A stretch of DNA of 64,000 nucleotides from Arthrinium phaeospermum (taxonomy: Eukaryota; Ascomycota; Sordariomycetes; Amphisphaeriales; Apiosporaceae), in NCBI GenBank assembly GCA_006503535.1, contig QYRS01000008.1:1488001-1552000 (forward strand). The letters are read 5' to 3'. Position 1 is the stretch's first letter, and every line of letters begins with the position of its first letter. Shown one piece after another: positions 1 to 13,150 of the stretch. The notes beneath the pieces are model-generated. The model worked only from the letters and a program-made list of their open reading frames with translations, made no database searches and had not been told where the DNA came from. Position numbers and translations under genes: made by a program.

Positions 1-31
1 GATACACTAACCAGCACATCCAACTAACCAG

Positions 32-589
32 AAAGTTCGAAGTGCGAAATATGCTAATTTCAGCGTCCTTGGCCTGGTACTTACATACTCCCTCGGCGCG
101 CTCATTATCATTATCTCCTTCGTCATCGTACCAATACTCTCATTTCTCCAAAAGCGCGGCCGGTATAACAAGTACGCCTACCTCGAATGGGAAGGGGACA
201 CGGCGATCCAGCTGCACCGCGTAGCGCATGACCAGCTCGCCTACGGGCACTGGACCCGATGCGACGAGACCATTCCCATCACGCGAACGGACGACCTCCT
301 GGCTCCTTTCGACATCTCGGACCCGGGCCATCCTATGTTATTGGTTCCTAAGCTCGACGATGCGGCTCCGGGAGAAACCAACCAAGAGCGCGCCAGCCAG
401 GGTGATTCCAGCGAGGAGACCGCCCAAGAGAGCTCCCTCGAAAACGGCAATGGTGAGATTCCTGTCTCAAATACCGCCGCGGGTGTCCGCCGAGCATTTT
501 CGGACGCCCACGCCTTCAGGGGCAAGCACCTCCACAACGTTGATGAACAACTGGAGAAGTACCAGGACAGGCCTGGTACGGCCCCCTGA
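32..589 (+). CDS. C-terminal exon of an uncharacterised fungal membrane protein (partial)
   Basis: This is the last exon of a gene that enters from the left edge. The first 31 bases look like an intron tail: a CTAAC branch-like site at 6-10 is followed by an acceptor AACCAG ending at 31. Reading from 32 gives an open frame that closes with TGA at 587-589. It encodes one hydrophobic segment (about residues 8-32 of the exon), then a basic turn and a soluble tail with the pattern YAYLEWEGDTAIQLHR. I recognise this as the tail of a family of large multi-pass fungal membrane proteins of unknown function, with the last helix followed by a conserved LEW-containing stretch and a variable acidic C-terminus. 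The product is not assignable further. The exon call rests on a plausible acceptor and an uninterrupted frame. It ends about 300 bp from the convergent mannosidase gene. Confidence 0.65.
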   Translation, partial: KVRSAKYANFSVLGLVLTYSLGALIIIISFVIVPILSFLQKRGRYNKYAYLEWEGDTAIQLHRVAHDQLAYGHWTRCDETIPITRTDDLLAPFDISDPGHPMLLVPKLDDAAPGETNQERASQGDSSEETAQESSLENGNGEIPVSNTAAGVRRAFSDAHAFRGKHLHNVDEQLEKYQDRPGTAP

Positions 590-890
590 GTCTCAATGCA
601 ATAACGACATACTACAAGCGAAGTCTGTTGCGCGGGAAATAAGTGTTCGAGTACACATACTACGGACATGGGGGCATGGGGTCGAGAAATTCAAAAAGTT
701 CTTAGTAGGTTACATATGGGATCCTAGGCACAAAGGAAACTGTAGTAGAAGTCTTCTATTTTATTGTTTATAGCAAAGAGATTTGGATACCATCATACTT
801 TCTCCCGAAAACCCGCCCATGTATGCATACCTAAACGCGGGTACAGGTATACTTACTACAAGCATCACCACAGATAATCAACCCTGTTTA
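590..890. other. Convergent 3' intergenic region
   Basis: These 300 bases lie between the stops of two convergent genes. I see no ORF or repeat of note, only AT-richer sequence consistent with two 3' untranslated regions and polyadenylation signals. Confidence 0.5.
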
Positions 891-3050
<2,160 letters not shown>

Positions 3051-3470
3051 CTCGCACTCCGTTTTCTGTTTTTCTTTTGTCACAGCCCGGTTGGAAACCG
3101 AGTGGGGAAGTCCCGGGAATTTGAGAGGAAAAGGAGAAACGCGAGACAGACTGCCGCGTTTCCACTTGAGTTTGCTTCCCGAGACACTCATGCAACCTTG
3201 GGGGAGCTCAGGCCCCTTGGTGGTGCCATACAACGGCCGGGGTGGTGCATACTTTTTAACATGAGGTCCCAGGCAAACGGTATTTGTTATATTAGGTGGC
3301 GTCCCAGCAACTCCTGATTGGCCGGCGCGCCAAGTTTGTTGGCTCGAAGCAAACGGCCCTTGCAAGACAATACGACGTTCCGGATCGGCAACGTCGCCCA
3401 TTGGCTACATGATTCCAACGCCCACGAATCCGATATAAACAAGCAACCAACCAACAAAACACTCGCCAAA
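3051..3470. promoter_or_regulatory. Divergent promoter region upstream of the mannosidase
   Basis: About 420 bp lie between the mannosidase start and a possible small plus-strand gene. A TATA-like GATATAAAC is at 3429-3437, on the plus strand, followed by a CA-rich leader. I see no other defined site. Confidence 0.35.
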
Positions 3471-3770
3471 ATGCAGAATGCAGGGGCTCGAAACACAGGT
3501 CAGCAGTATTGGTTAAAGTATTTATCTCCGTCTGGAACAAGTTGATGCTGGTGATCCCTAAACAATTACATAAAGATTTATCGTATTGAAAGCGAGCTTG
3601 ACAGATATTCATGATTCGATATTTACATCATACCGCTATAATACTAATATCTTGTAGGCATACCGAAGAAGGAAATGGTAAGAAAGATAGAGAATACACC
3701 CTTGTCGATTTCCATGAAGTCAAGGATAACCTCGCTATGTAGCATTGGCAGTTGCCGAGCCCAGGGATGA
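3471..3770 (+). CDS. Candidate very small two-exon gene, unknown function
   Basis: This is a tentative model. An ATG at 3471 in a good context (CCAAAATG) follows a TATA-like element and an adenine/cytosine-rich leader of the type seen in fungal 5' untranslated regions. The first exon would be short, ending at a GTCAGC donor (exon 3471-3498). The second would start after a TTGTAG acceptor near 3657 and read through IPKKEMVRK to a stop near 3770, giving fewer than 50 residues. A further GTAAGA donor-like site follows GGAAATG. I do not recognise the peptide. The alternative is that nothing here is translated. The support is the promoter-like context and paired splice signals only. Confidence 0.25.
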
Positions 3771-4078
3771 GTGAGTTACCCCGTACAGGCAGTCCACTCC
3801 CCCTCCTGGAGGCCAGGATCGATCTAAGAGAGACCTACCTCTCACTGCTGTTGGCGTCTTCTCCTGAATTATTTGACCGAGGGGATTGTATTGATTCCTC
3901 TCATCTGAAGTTCGTCGAAACACGAGGGTGCGGCTACTTTGAATTTACATTTTCTCTGATTCCCGTCTAAACCAGACTCTGTGGTGTAACTACATAATTT
4001 GCGATAATTATCCAGTAATACCCACCAAACTACATATGAACCTCCCTCGTTCCTGGCCCCCAACCGCCCCCCATCACC
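3771..4078. other. Intergenic region, nothing recognised
   Basis: Roughly 300 bp of moderately AT-rich sequence precede the next ATG. An upstream exon of the following gene could hide here, because that protein lacks a visible signal peptide, but no convincing splice pair was found. Confidence 0.3.
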
Positions 4079-4876
4079 ATGACGATCCCCTACCCCTCCG
4101 CCACCGACGACACCGGCACCGTGGCTATGTGCTGTCCCTCGGCCGCCTGGCCGACGGCGACGGCCACCCTGGCGGCCGGATCCTCCTCCATCGGCTCCGG
4201 CTCCCCAGAGGGGATGGGTTGGAACATCAAACATCACCGCCGCGAAGAAGACGAGGAGACAGCAACCACCACCACAGTAACATCTAACGCCCCCAGGGCT
4301 ACGGGCACCGACTGGAAGCAAAGCCAAGCCGAGCCGGCGCCTTCATCGACAACCGGTGGCTCGCGAGGAGGGACACTGCCGGAATTACCAGGCAACCGCG
4401 ATTTCCCCTTGCCTTCCTCAACGTCGACCGGTGGCAGCAGCCAACAAGGGCAACAGCAGCCACCACCACCACCACTACCACCATCATCGCCACCATCACC
4501 GCAAGACAACAACAACAACAACAGCAGCGGCACCGCCACCACCATCGGCCTCAGCGTAGGCGTAACCCTAGCCGTCGTCACCCTAATCCTAGCCGCCGTG
4601 CTCCTAGTGGTGCACCGACGCCGACGGCGGAGACGACGCAGCAGCAGCAGCAGCTCCTTCAGCGCAGGTGGTGAACGAGGAGGAGAGTACTCGGCCGGCC
4701 CGCCGCCGCCCCCTCCTGCCCCGGCCGAAATGCAGCAACCGCAGCAGCATCCGCAGCGGTGGACGGAACTGCCGGCGCCCCCGGCGCGTGCGACGACCAG
4801 AACGCGGCCATACGAGCTGCCGGACGGGCCTTATGGGCGGGCCGTGGCCGAGCTGGACGCGGGTCCGCAGCGATGA
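4079..4876 (+). CDS. Single-pass membrane protein with low-complexity Ser/Thr/Pro ectodomain
   Basis: The 265-aa product has a Thr/Ser/Gly/Pro-rich region (residues 1-150, including proline and asparagine runs), one clear membrane helix (about 155-178, GLSVGVTLAVVTLILAAVLL), then an immediate arginine run and a proline-rich cytoplasmic tail. This layout, ectodomain-TM-basic stop transfer-tail, matches the loosely defined fungal wall-sensor-like or Mid2-like membrane proteins, though no conserved ectodomain is visible. The start at 4079 has a good context (ATCACCATGA), but the protein has no obvious N-terminal signal peptide. Either the TM acts as a signal anchor or an upstream exon is missing. 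Much of the reverse strand is open through composition only. Function is unknown. Confidence 0.6.
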   Translation: MTIPYPSATDDTGTVAMCCPSAAWPTATATLAAGSSSIGSGSPEGMGWNIKHHRREEDEETATTTTVTSNAPRATGTDWKQSQAEPAPSSTTGGSRGGTLPELPGNRDFPLPSSTSTGGSSQQGQQQPPPPPLPPSSPPSPQDNNNNNSSGTATTIGLSVGVTLAVVTLILAAVLLVVHRRRRRRRRSSSSSSFSAGGERGGEYSAGPPPPPPAPAEMQQPQQHPQRWTELPAPPARATTRTRPYELPDGPYGRAVAELDAGPQR

Positions 4877-5410
4877 GATCATTTGGGATTGATTCCAACC
4901 ATTCTGAATATGTTCGAGGTCTAATTATAACTTCTAGAATATATACACCTCTATGTACTTATTCAAAGACGACCAGGCATTTGTTGAAAAGGCAGTAGAA
5001 GACGTCAACCCAATCCAGGAGTAACCTGCAAAATCTCAAAGCGCTATGGACAAGTGAGCGTCCCGGTGCAGCGGTCTTCTTAGCAAGGAAGCGTCTTTAT
5101 TTTCCCTTCCCGTCTTGGAATCTAGTTTCTACTCTTTAATAATGGTGCGTTCGTGCCTATCCCGACCGTTGCCAGACCTCCCCTATTACCCACCCACACA
5201 TTGGCACCCCTTTGTGAGGGATGGAATTCCCCGCCCAGTACTGTCTAATCTTGATGCTATCGTCAAGTTGTGTTTTTTCTGTGCCTGCTCTTCTCTAAGT
5301 GCCCTACAAAACCCAGCGCCTCGCCAGTGAAAAAACTAAGTTTCTGATTTGCAATGAACCCAACCGCGAATGACATATACTTGTCTTTACAACACACATG
5401 GAAATCTCAT
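4877..5410. other. Convergent intergenic region
   Basis: Some 530 bp separate the stop of the membrane-protein gene from the stop of the convergent tps2 gene. Both 3' untranslated regions must be here. No conserved ORF or repeat was seen. Confidence 0.45.
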
Positions 5411-8400
5411 CTAACTGTCGGGGACTTTGCCCTCCAGGCCCGCGACGGCGGCGAGGTTGACCGAGCTGAGGACCGTGTTATCGTCGTTCCTCCCGCTGCT
5501 GCCTGCGCCGGCCAAGAGACCTGTGGCCTCGACCACGTCCCGGGGCTCGAGTATGTGCCATCGCGCAAGCGTGACCTTGGTGCTGGCTCCCACGGTGACG
5601 GTGAAGACGTGCTCAGGCTCCAGAGCGACGCCGCTCAGGCCGCTCAGAGCCCGGAACATGTCTTCGTCGGTGAAATCGTCGCCCATGCAGAGGACGAACT
5701 CCAGCTTCGACGAGTCCGACGAATCGTTACCCTCAACATGGGCCATATCCTTGTTGTAGTCGTTCACGAGTCGCTTGGCAATTTCGCCCTTGTTGATGAA
5801 GGTGGGCCGAACCTCGAGGTTGGCCTTGCCCTCCATGACGTCGACATCCCACTTCTTGGCCACGGTGCTCTCGAGCTCCTTCTGGCATTCGCGAGCAGCG
5901 TGGGCGCCCTGCTCGGGATCTGCTTGCCGGTAGTGCCATGTCAACGCGCACCGCTTTCGCTCAATGAAAGAGCCTAGTACATCATGTTAGTAACCGAGAC
6001 AAACGACAAATTCGATAAATCGAAGAGTGCCAACAGAAGTACTTACCATGCACGCGATCTGTATACTTCTGGAAGATGGCGACGACCTCGTCTTGCCAAC
6101 TCATGTCGAACTTCTCAGCGAGGTTTTCCCAGACAGTCTCGCCCGGGTGCCTCATGAAGCTGCCGTGCTCGGCACTGAAACCCAGCTCGGCGATGTGCCC
6201 AAGATGCTGCTGCAAGAACTCCTGGTCACGGCCAGATATGATCCAGACGTCGTTCCGGTGGTCGGCAGCCAGGGTCCTGAGGGTTTGAATCACGCGCTCC
6301 GAAGGGACAGCCGCACTGGGCTCCCTAACAATTGGTGTGAGTGTTCCGTCGTAGTCGAACATGAACAGGCGCTTCTTGGCAGCGCGGTATCGCGCCAACA
6401 GCTCGGTGCGGTCAAGCAATGGTGTAGCGCTGGCGTTGCTGTTGCTAGCCAAGTTGCTCACCAGTTTCCGCAGGAACTTGGTGATCCAGCTCTGAACATT
6501 CTGCTGCGCCACGTGGTTGTACAGGGGCTTTTGCATCGACTCCCGCTCCTGAGCGCCCATGGTAAGCGCGTTGTCGAGCTCCTTCGCTACGCCACTGAGA
6601 TCCCAGGGGTTAATGTGGATCGCATCCCGCAGGAAGCCGGCAGTGCCGCTGAATTCGGACAGAATCAGGGGGCCGTGGTTGTCGCGTTGGCACACGACGT
6701 ACTCCAGACTCGTTGTGTTCATGCCGTCCCGGACCGAGGTAATCAGGCCAATGTCAGCTGCTCGCAGAAGAGCAAAGTACTCATCCTGGCTCAGGTACTG
6801 CGGGTAGTGCTGAACGGGGGAGAATGTGAGACCTCCAAATGCGCCATTGATTCTCATCACAAGTTCGTTGACGCGGCTGGCGATCTTGTTCTCGGTATCC
6901 TCCTCAACGTTGGTAGGCGAGGTGACCTGGATCAGGACCACCTTCTCCGCCCACTCAGGGTACAGTTCGAGGAACCGCTCGAACGCCATGAGCTTCTGAG
7001 CCACACCGCGGACACTATCTAAGCGATCGCGACCCACAATGATCTTCTTGCCTTTGTACATTGTCTTGAGGCTCTGGTATGCCTTAGTGACTGAGGGACT
7101 CCAAGCAAGCTGCTCCACCTTGGAAAAGTCGATGCCGATGGGGAACACGCCCACCTCGACCCGGGTTCCATAGGCGTCCACACCGATGGAGTTGGACGGG
7201 AAGTCAAGAATCCGCGTGCAACAGCTGGAAAAGTGACGCGAGTAGCTGTACGACTGGAAACCGACCAGATTGGCGCCAAGGACACCCTCGAGAATCTCCT
7301 TTCGCCGTGGCAAACAGCGCAAGAACTCGCTGCTGGGGAAGGGGCTGTGTAGATAGAAGGAAATGTACATATTCGGGGCTCTCTGGCGCAACATGCTGGG
7401 AAGCAGCATGAGGTAGAAGTCATGAATCACCACGAGATCACCGGGTTTGTATTGCTCGATAATCATGTTGGCGAACTTGAGGTTCATTCGGTAGTAGTCG
7501 GCCCACTGAATGCGCTCGGATCGGCCATCTGTTGGTTCATGCTGCTTGTAATGGAATAGGGTGTAGAGTTCGTGCTCCGCATACCGTCTCCATCGGTTCT
7601 GGTCTGTAAGAGTGATGCCCTCGTCGGACATTTCGTCGTCGTCGGCAAGCCATACTGGCACAGTCCGGATCCGCTTATCGCGCGCGAGTTGTTGCTCGAG
7701 GTCTATCATGTGCTCCCTTGGTATGAAGGTGCCATCTTGGACAGTTTGTGTGGGGGGTGTCGAAGTGTCAATGGGAATTGGGGCTGAGAGCACGTTCTTC
7801 CCAGGGATATTGGCGGTGACCTCTGGAGGGGTACCAGGGGGCGAATAGGGGTTGTATGGTGTCTCGATGTCGCCCGTCCATGCCACGACGGTGTGGTTCC
7901 AAGGCGACTCGTCGGAAGAGAGGTATGAGAAAGCGTCGTAGAGCGCAGACTGGCCGCGTCTCGAGCCCAGCTCCCAGTCTCCAGACTGACGGTATTTCAG
8001 CGCATAGGGCAGATTGAAGCAAGCTGAGATGATGTTTCCCGTAAGCGCCAGCTCGGGCACGGCTTCTTTGATCTGGGAGATGGACTCCCGGCGTCCCTTG
8101 GACGCCAGGCTCATGCGCCGCAGAACTTCTTGGTCGGACATTCCGGACCCGAGCTCGGTAGCCTTCTCTTCAAAGCCTGGCAAGACGTTGCTCCCTTGTG
8201 CTACCGGGTTCGCCGGGTCGCTTGTGAAGTAGTTCGGGCTGGTTGACTCTTTTCTTTTTTCGTCCTCGTCGTCGTAGGTCGCTAAATGAATGCCGGGAGT
8301 GACGGGGACGTTCGTGTTGGAAGCTCGCTCGTGGGCGGGGAGTTCTGATTCGGCTCGAGCGAGTAGCCCAGGGCGGGGCGAGTTGACTTCTTCCGTCTGA

Positions 8401-8453
8401 AGAACCTCGTCCAATCTGCCCTTCTTAAGGGGCTGCGGGGGCTGTTCCGACAT
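5411..8453 (-). CDS. tps2: Trehalose-6-phosphate phosphatase (Tps2-type, GT20-like plus HAD phosphatase)
   Basis: This enzyme removes phosphate from trehalose-6-phosphate, the second step of trehalose synthesis, and works in the cytosolic TPS complex. Two exons (8453-6047 and 5973-5411; intron with GTAAGT donor and ACTAG acceptor) encode 989 aa. A disordered N-terminus (about residues 1-140) precedes a GT20 trehalose-phosphate-synthase-like domain (about 145-660, with the FNLPYALKY and DGMNTTSLEYV blocks). The C-terminus is a HAD phosphatase with DYDGT (nucleophile D700 and acid D702), SGRD (S740) and, in exon 2, GDDFTDEDMF. All three HAD catalytic motifs are intact, so this is the phosphatase subunit rather than Tps1, whose homologues lack the HAD domain. 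The N-terminal extension is typical of filamentous fungal orthologues. Confidence 0.95.
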
Positions 8454-11400
8454 GATGATTCGTTTTAGTTACGCTGGCCTGAATGCTTCTAAGATAGTGA
8501 TGGTGGGGGGTTTGTGGTGGTGGCGCAAATTGAAGGTAGAGTCAAGGACCAAGACGGCAATCAGCGCCTGTAGGAGGACGGCAGGCAGGCAGGATAGCTC
8601 TCAGCCGCTCGCGACGTTGGAGATTACAACGAGCGAAGTCAGGAAGTGAATGGGAGTGGGAATATAAGTGCGACGTTGCCGTCCTGATCTTGGGGGGGGG
8701 GGGGGCGGTAAAGGAGCAATAGCGAGTTGCCCTGGGCGTAGACACCCTTGTCGCTTTAAGATAAACTGTTGCAGGTGGCCCAACGGATGATTGTTTCCAC
8801 GGATGCAAGGAAGGTGGTAGGTGATTGGGGAAATCAGAGTCAGGGGGACGGAAAGAAGAGCAGACAGTCGAGCAGGCAGGTAGTCAGTCGTAATAATAAT
8901 GACAATAGTAGCAGTAGTGGTAGCACTACCTAGTTCTCTTTTTCAACTGCTCGCCCGTATGTACGACCACCCCGGTGGGAAAAGCACGAGGATGCGAAGT
9001 TGGTTCCAATCATTGCTGACCGGGTTTGTGGTGGGGCAGTCACTGGACACGCTTCCAAGGCTTCTACCCTTTTCTGTGTACTGCCAGCCCAGCTTCTGGC
9101 ACTGGAGACGGGGAGGTTTTGCTCCTAAACTAGTAGGTGGGATAAAAAGGGGATCGCGAAATCGCAAGATCGGTAGATCTGCTCGTCCCCTTCCTCGACT
9201 CTCTCTGGGCTGGGCTGGGCTGGGTTGGCTGGCGCAATGCGTCGGGCTCTGGCTCTGGCTCTACGATTGACCGACCGAACTGGGCTGGCTGGCTGAAGGA
9301 GGACGGGGGGTTTGGACTGGGACCGACGCATACATGCCTAGACGGGTGCATGCATTTCCCAAAAGTCTTATCCTCCCGTCCTCCTTCCTCTTTGTTCCTG
9401 GGCGAAACTCATACTGAAATGCGACAGCATCGTGGGCATGATGTATGTACCTAGGTAGCCAGTGGGTGCGACTTGCACTAGAGGAACTGATTGGTTTGCG
9501 CCGGGTTCCAGTCTCTCCGTCCCACAGTCATGTTCCACGCCTACGCAATTTGTGTGTGTGTGAATAGGTAGAAGAGGACGGCCGATGACGAAACTTGGCG
9601 GGGCAGAAAAGACTCGCTCGACAAAGAGGCCACGGGAAAGGGAAGACCGCCGCACGTACCTCGATCTGACGACTGACGTAGAAACCCGCTGTCAGAAAAC
9701 AAGCGGGAAAAGACAAGCAGCCACTAAGAACACAGCAAATAACTGGATAGCCTTCTGAAACGAATGGTCTCGGTACAAATGCGATGTATTGGGTAATTGT
9801 CTAATAATAACGTAGAGAACTTCAACAAAAAAATGGAGGAATGAGCGATGCAAAGAGGAAGTGTGTGCGTGAGAGAGCAAGACAGAGTTCAGAGAGGTCA
9901 ACACCATAATAAACAATCGTCAGATCGAAGTTGGTCGTCCATTTGATTGGTTTTCTTTTAAGGTTCGGCGTCCTCCCCTTATCCCCTTGTCCCCCTGACC
10001 CAAAGCATCCCATGTGCCCGTCGTCGCAGAAACCCATCCATCGTTCGGTCGGTCGTCTTCCCTCCTTTCTTTCTGCTGTTTATGTAGCTACAGGCCAGCC
10101 GACATACCGGCGGCATACACCTACATGCCGCCTACATTGGATACCGCTTGCTGCTACTACCACCTCCCGTATTGCTCCCTCCTACTCATGCTCGTCCTCC
10201 ATCCACCTCATTGATCTAGAGCGACAGTACATAAGTCAGGTTGCGTCGCCAAGCGCAGCGCACCGAAGCTATTGACGCAACGGGCCCAAATCCCAAGGTA
10301 AATATGGATACTCCCCATGAAATTCTCCATGGGACGAACGATCTAGACTCTGCTAGAAAGTCGAGAATTGGCCCAGCGAACCACGATACCTACTGGGTAT
10401 GGCCTGCCTGCTTCCCTCCCTGGGCCTCTCGACGGGGGAGAAGCCCGCTTCTTGGTCGGACTACACGGGAACGGCATCCTAGGGAGGAAGGCCTGTGATC
10501 TGTGACGACATTGAAGCTGGTCGAGATATCCTGTTTCCCCGCGACACATACTTTCTGGTGTTCGACACCTATTACCCCAGTCGGCCCGAGCTCCGCCTGC
10601 TCTCACTAAAGCTGCACTGTGGCATTCTGTCCTCAACTTCACCCATTCAGTCACGAAAGGTCATGGGGAAAGAGAGGGGCATTTGCGGCATTTGCTTGCA
10701 ACCGCATAGCAATTGCCTAGGTTAATCAACGAATGCACCTGGAGATAGGGCACTCGGCGGTATGCGATTCTGGGAGAAGCCGATCTTCCCCGACCCTACT
10801 ACATTCAAACCTGCATCGCGGAAATCAATTGCGTGCAGCTCTTGTGTGCAGTGGTGTGGTGTGTGTGTGTCGCGATCAGCATGGCGGGGCAGAGGAAGGA
10901 ACGAGACGAGGGGCAGAAAGTGCTGGTGCTGGCCTCTCTACAAAGTAAGCTGCGTGCGACATGGGCCAATCCCAACCCCACGTCGTGCCACGCCGAATCG
11001 CTGTTGGCGATCTCCGACTAACCCTGCACGCTGGTACTGGCGAGGTTGCACTCGACATTCTGGCATCTTTTGCTGATGTTGTCGCATTTGATCGTAAGTT
11101 GTCTTCTTCGGACTGAACGGCTTGCTTGCTTGCTCGCAAACAGCATTTGGGCTGATGTCGAGTATTGACGCCCAAATTGGGTGCGCCTACCTGCATGCAT
11201 CCATCAAGTGAAGTATGTGTGCACTTGTACTGTAGGCACGCAGGCCCCTACACAGACAAGCCCTTCCCCTCGGGCTACCCGTCCTGGACCCAATCTGTTA
11301 TCGGAGCCGGGTTCGCATGTAGATCTTGCTTATCTCGATGTTGCATTATTCCATTGGCTTATATTGGCCTGCTTACGAATTGAACCTTGCAAACGCCCTT

Positions 11401-13057
11401 TTGGCAGCCAGATGGAGGCAGAATAGGGGCTGCGGCTGGCTGATAGCATGCCGGTGCTGAGTCTGGGCCTCGCCGGCATCGCATCCGCCCACATCAGCCG
11501 GTCTCGTCGTCAGTCCACCGTGGCTTTCTCATTGTCGGTGAGCCTCTCTCTCCTGAGGTTTCCAGGGGGGCAGACCGCCCCCCATATGTACGCCAGAGCT
11601 CGACCTATGGCAATTTCCCAATACCCCCACAACCCCCAATGCTAATCAATCCATTCCGGGGGATGCGGAGTTCACATGGTAATTAGCATGGGGGGAAGAC
11701 TGTGGGAAAGGGGTGCTACATATGTATGCCATTTCACAAATACACCATGTAGATCCAGAGTCTAAAAAACACATAGCTTCAGCGCCCATGTGGCAATCCA
11801 ATCTTCCCAACAACACATGACAACCATCGAGGCCTTGACTCTGGGACTATTTAATATGGGCTACTAGATTTGTGGTGCAATTGAAATTCACGGTGCGCCT
11901 ACCTACTTGCTACCAGCTCATTGGACGAGCTAAAGCCGGATGGTGGCGGAAGACACTCCCGGGGCCATGTTCGCAACACTTCTGCCGGCGTGCCGAATGG
12001 CCCAGAGCACCACCACCTGTGTGCAACGCGGCCTCATTTGAACAGCAACATCCCTTTGATGGACAGTGCTGCGTGTCTCCTTGCTCGCCGGGAACTCCGA
12101 TGGTCATGTGGCGCTCGTCAGTGGGCGGCACTCCCGGGATTTTCTTTTCTTTACGTGGCGAGAAATAGCCGCCGTGTCCGACGTAGCATCCAAACATGCA
12201 CGCACGCCACGGGATTTTCGGGACAGGTCCCTTTCCCAACAGCGCCTCTCGCGGTGATGATGCATTGTAATTATCTTCGTACTAGAACACCAGAAAAAGT
12301 CAGGGAGCTGGTAGAAGATAACGGTTCTCATGATGCACGGTTCACCACTGAAAACGAGACGGGAATGGGCGCTTGCCATACTAAAGACTCTGATGGCGTA
12401 AGTGAATAAGAAGACGGCAATCACATTCAGAACGGGATAAGGGAGCAGGCTGTTAAAGGAAGGATTCTCATTGACCTCGACGACCGTGGCTTCACGCCAA
12501 GAGTCACGCAGGAAGGTGGGTCAGAAGCGGTAGAGATATTGAGCATGGAAAGGAGACAAACCTCAGTGGAAATTGCTGCGACCTCCACATATGTCGTGCA
12601 TCCCGGGAGAGGCTCTTCTTCTGCCGGGAGATAACTGAAAGTCATGTACTTAGAGCAGAACCCCTTTGGGAAGTGTGACCGGCTGTGGTCTCATACCAGA
12701 TGCACCGTGTCATCAAACCAGCGATAGAAATAAAATACGCATGATCAAAAACCAAATATGTCCGTACCTAGACAATCAAGTCAAAGTCGAGTAAAGCGTC
12801 ATGCCCGCATGCATAGTTTGGACGTGGCGATATCACAAACTGTTGTTCAAGGGCGACTTGCTCCACTAAAGCTATACAACTCCAATAAAAAGAAAGACAT
12901 GGTGCCGCTACAACATTCATATGGTTTGCCCAAGATGGTAGCAGAGACTTTAGGAAGGATTCGGTCGACGTAATAAAAGAAGGGAAGGGAGGGGAGACGG
13001 ATCAAAGAGGGAAAAGAAAAAAAAAATCAAAAAATAAGTGCCCCGTGAGGGGGTTCG
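8454..13057. other. Long non-coding stretch upstream of tps2
   Basis: About 4.6 kb without a gene I can support. The first 1-1.5 kb probably holds the tps2 promoter and leader. It contains a 14-base G run (8692-8705), GGGCT repeats near 9207-9225, GGCTCT repeats near 9243-9262, and a GT run near 10857-10872. Open frames here are short, overlapping and of biased composition, with no family resemblance. No transposase or reverse-transcriptase fragment was recognised. Confidence 0.5.
8692..8705. repeat. Poly-G tract (14 bases)
   Basis: A homopolymer of 14 guanines lies about 240 bp upstream of the tps2 start codon. It is prone to length polymorphism and sequencing error, and could fold as a G-quadruplex on the plus strand. 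Confidence 0.9.
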
Positions 13058-13150
13058 AAAAAGTGACCGCAGAGGGAGTTGAACCCTCTTGCCTTTAAGA
13101 ATAGTCTTATAATAATACTTCCGCTAGGCTATACCGACCCGGTCAAGGGA
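13058..13150 (-). pseudogene. Degenerate tRNA-like element with pol III-type boxes
   Basis: On the minus strand a box A-like TAGCCTAGCGG (13131-13121) is followed by a perfect 5-bp T-stem with loop, GAGGGTTCAACTCCCTC (13088-13072; box B-like), and a TTTTT terminator (13062-13058). The candidate acceptor strands GACCGGG and TGCGGTC pair at only five positions plus a wobble. I could not form a normal 7-base anticodon loop, so no anticodon is assigned. It may be a tRNA pseudogene, the head of a tRNA-derived SINE, or a mitochondrial tRNA fragment. A structured tRNA search would decide. Confidence 0.4.

Noticed and set aside
3051..3401. N-terminal extension of the mannosidase to 3401
   Set aside because: The added sequence is not protein-like and would bury the type II anchor far from the N-terminus.
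6027..7022. 331-codon ORF antisense to tps2
   Set aside because: Exact shadow of conserved GT20/HAD codons.
13072..13131. Functional tRNA gene
   Set aside because: No 7-base anticodon loop or full acceptor stem could be formed by eye, so it is listed only as tRNA-like.
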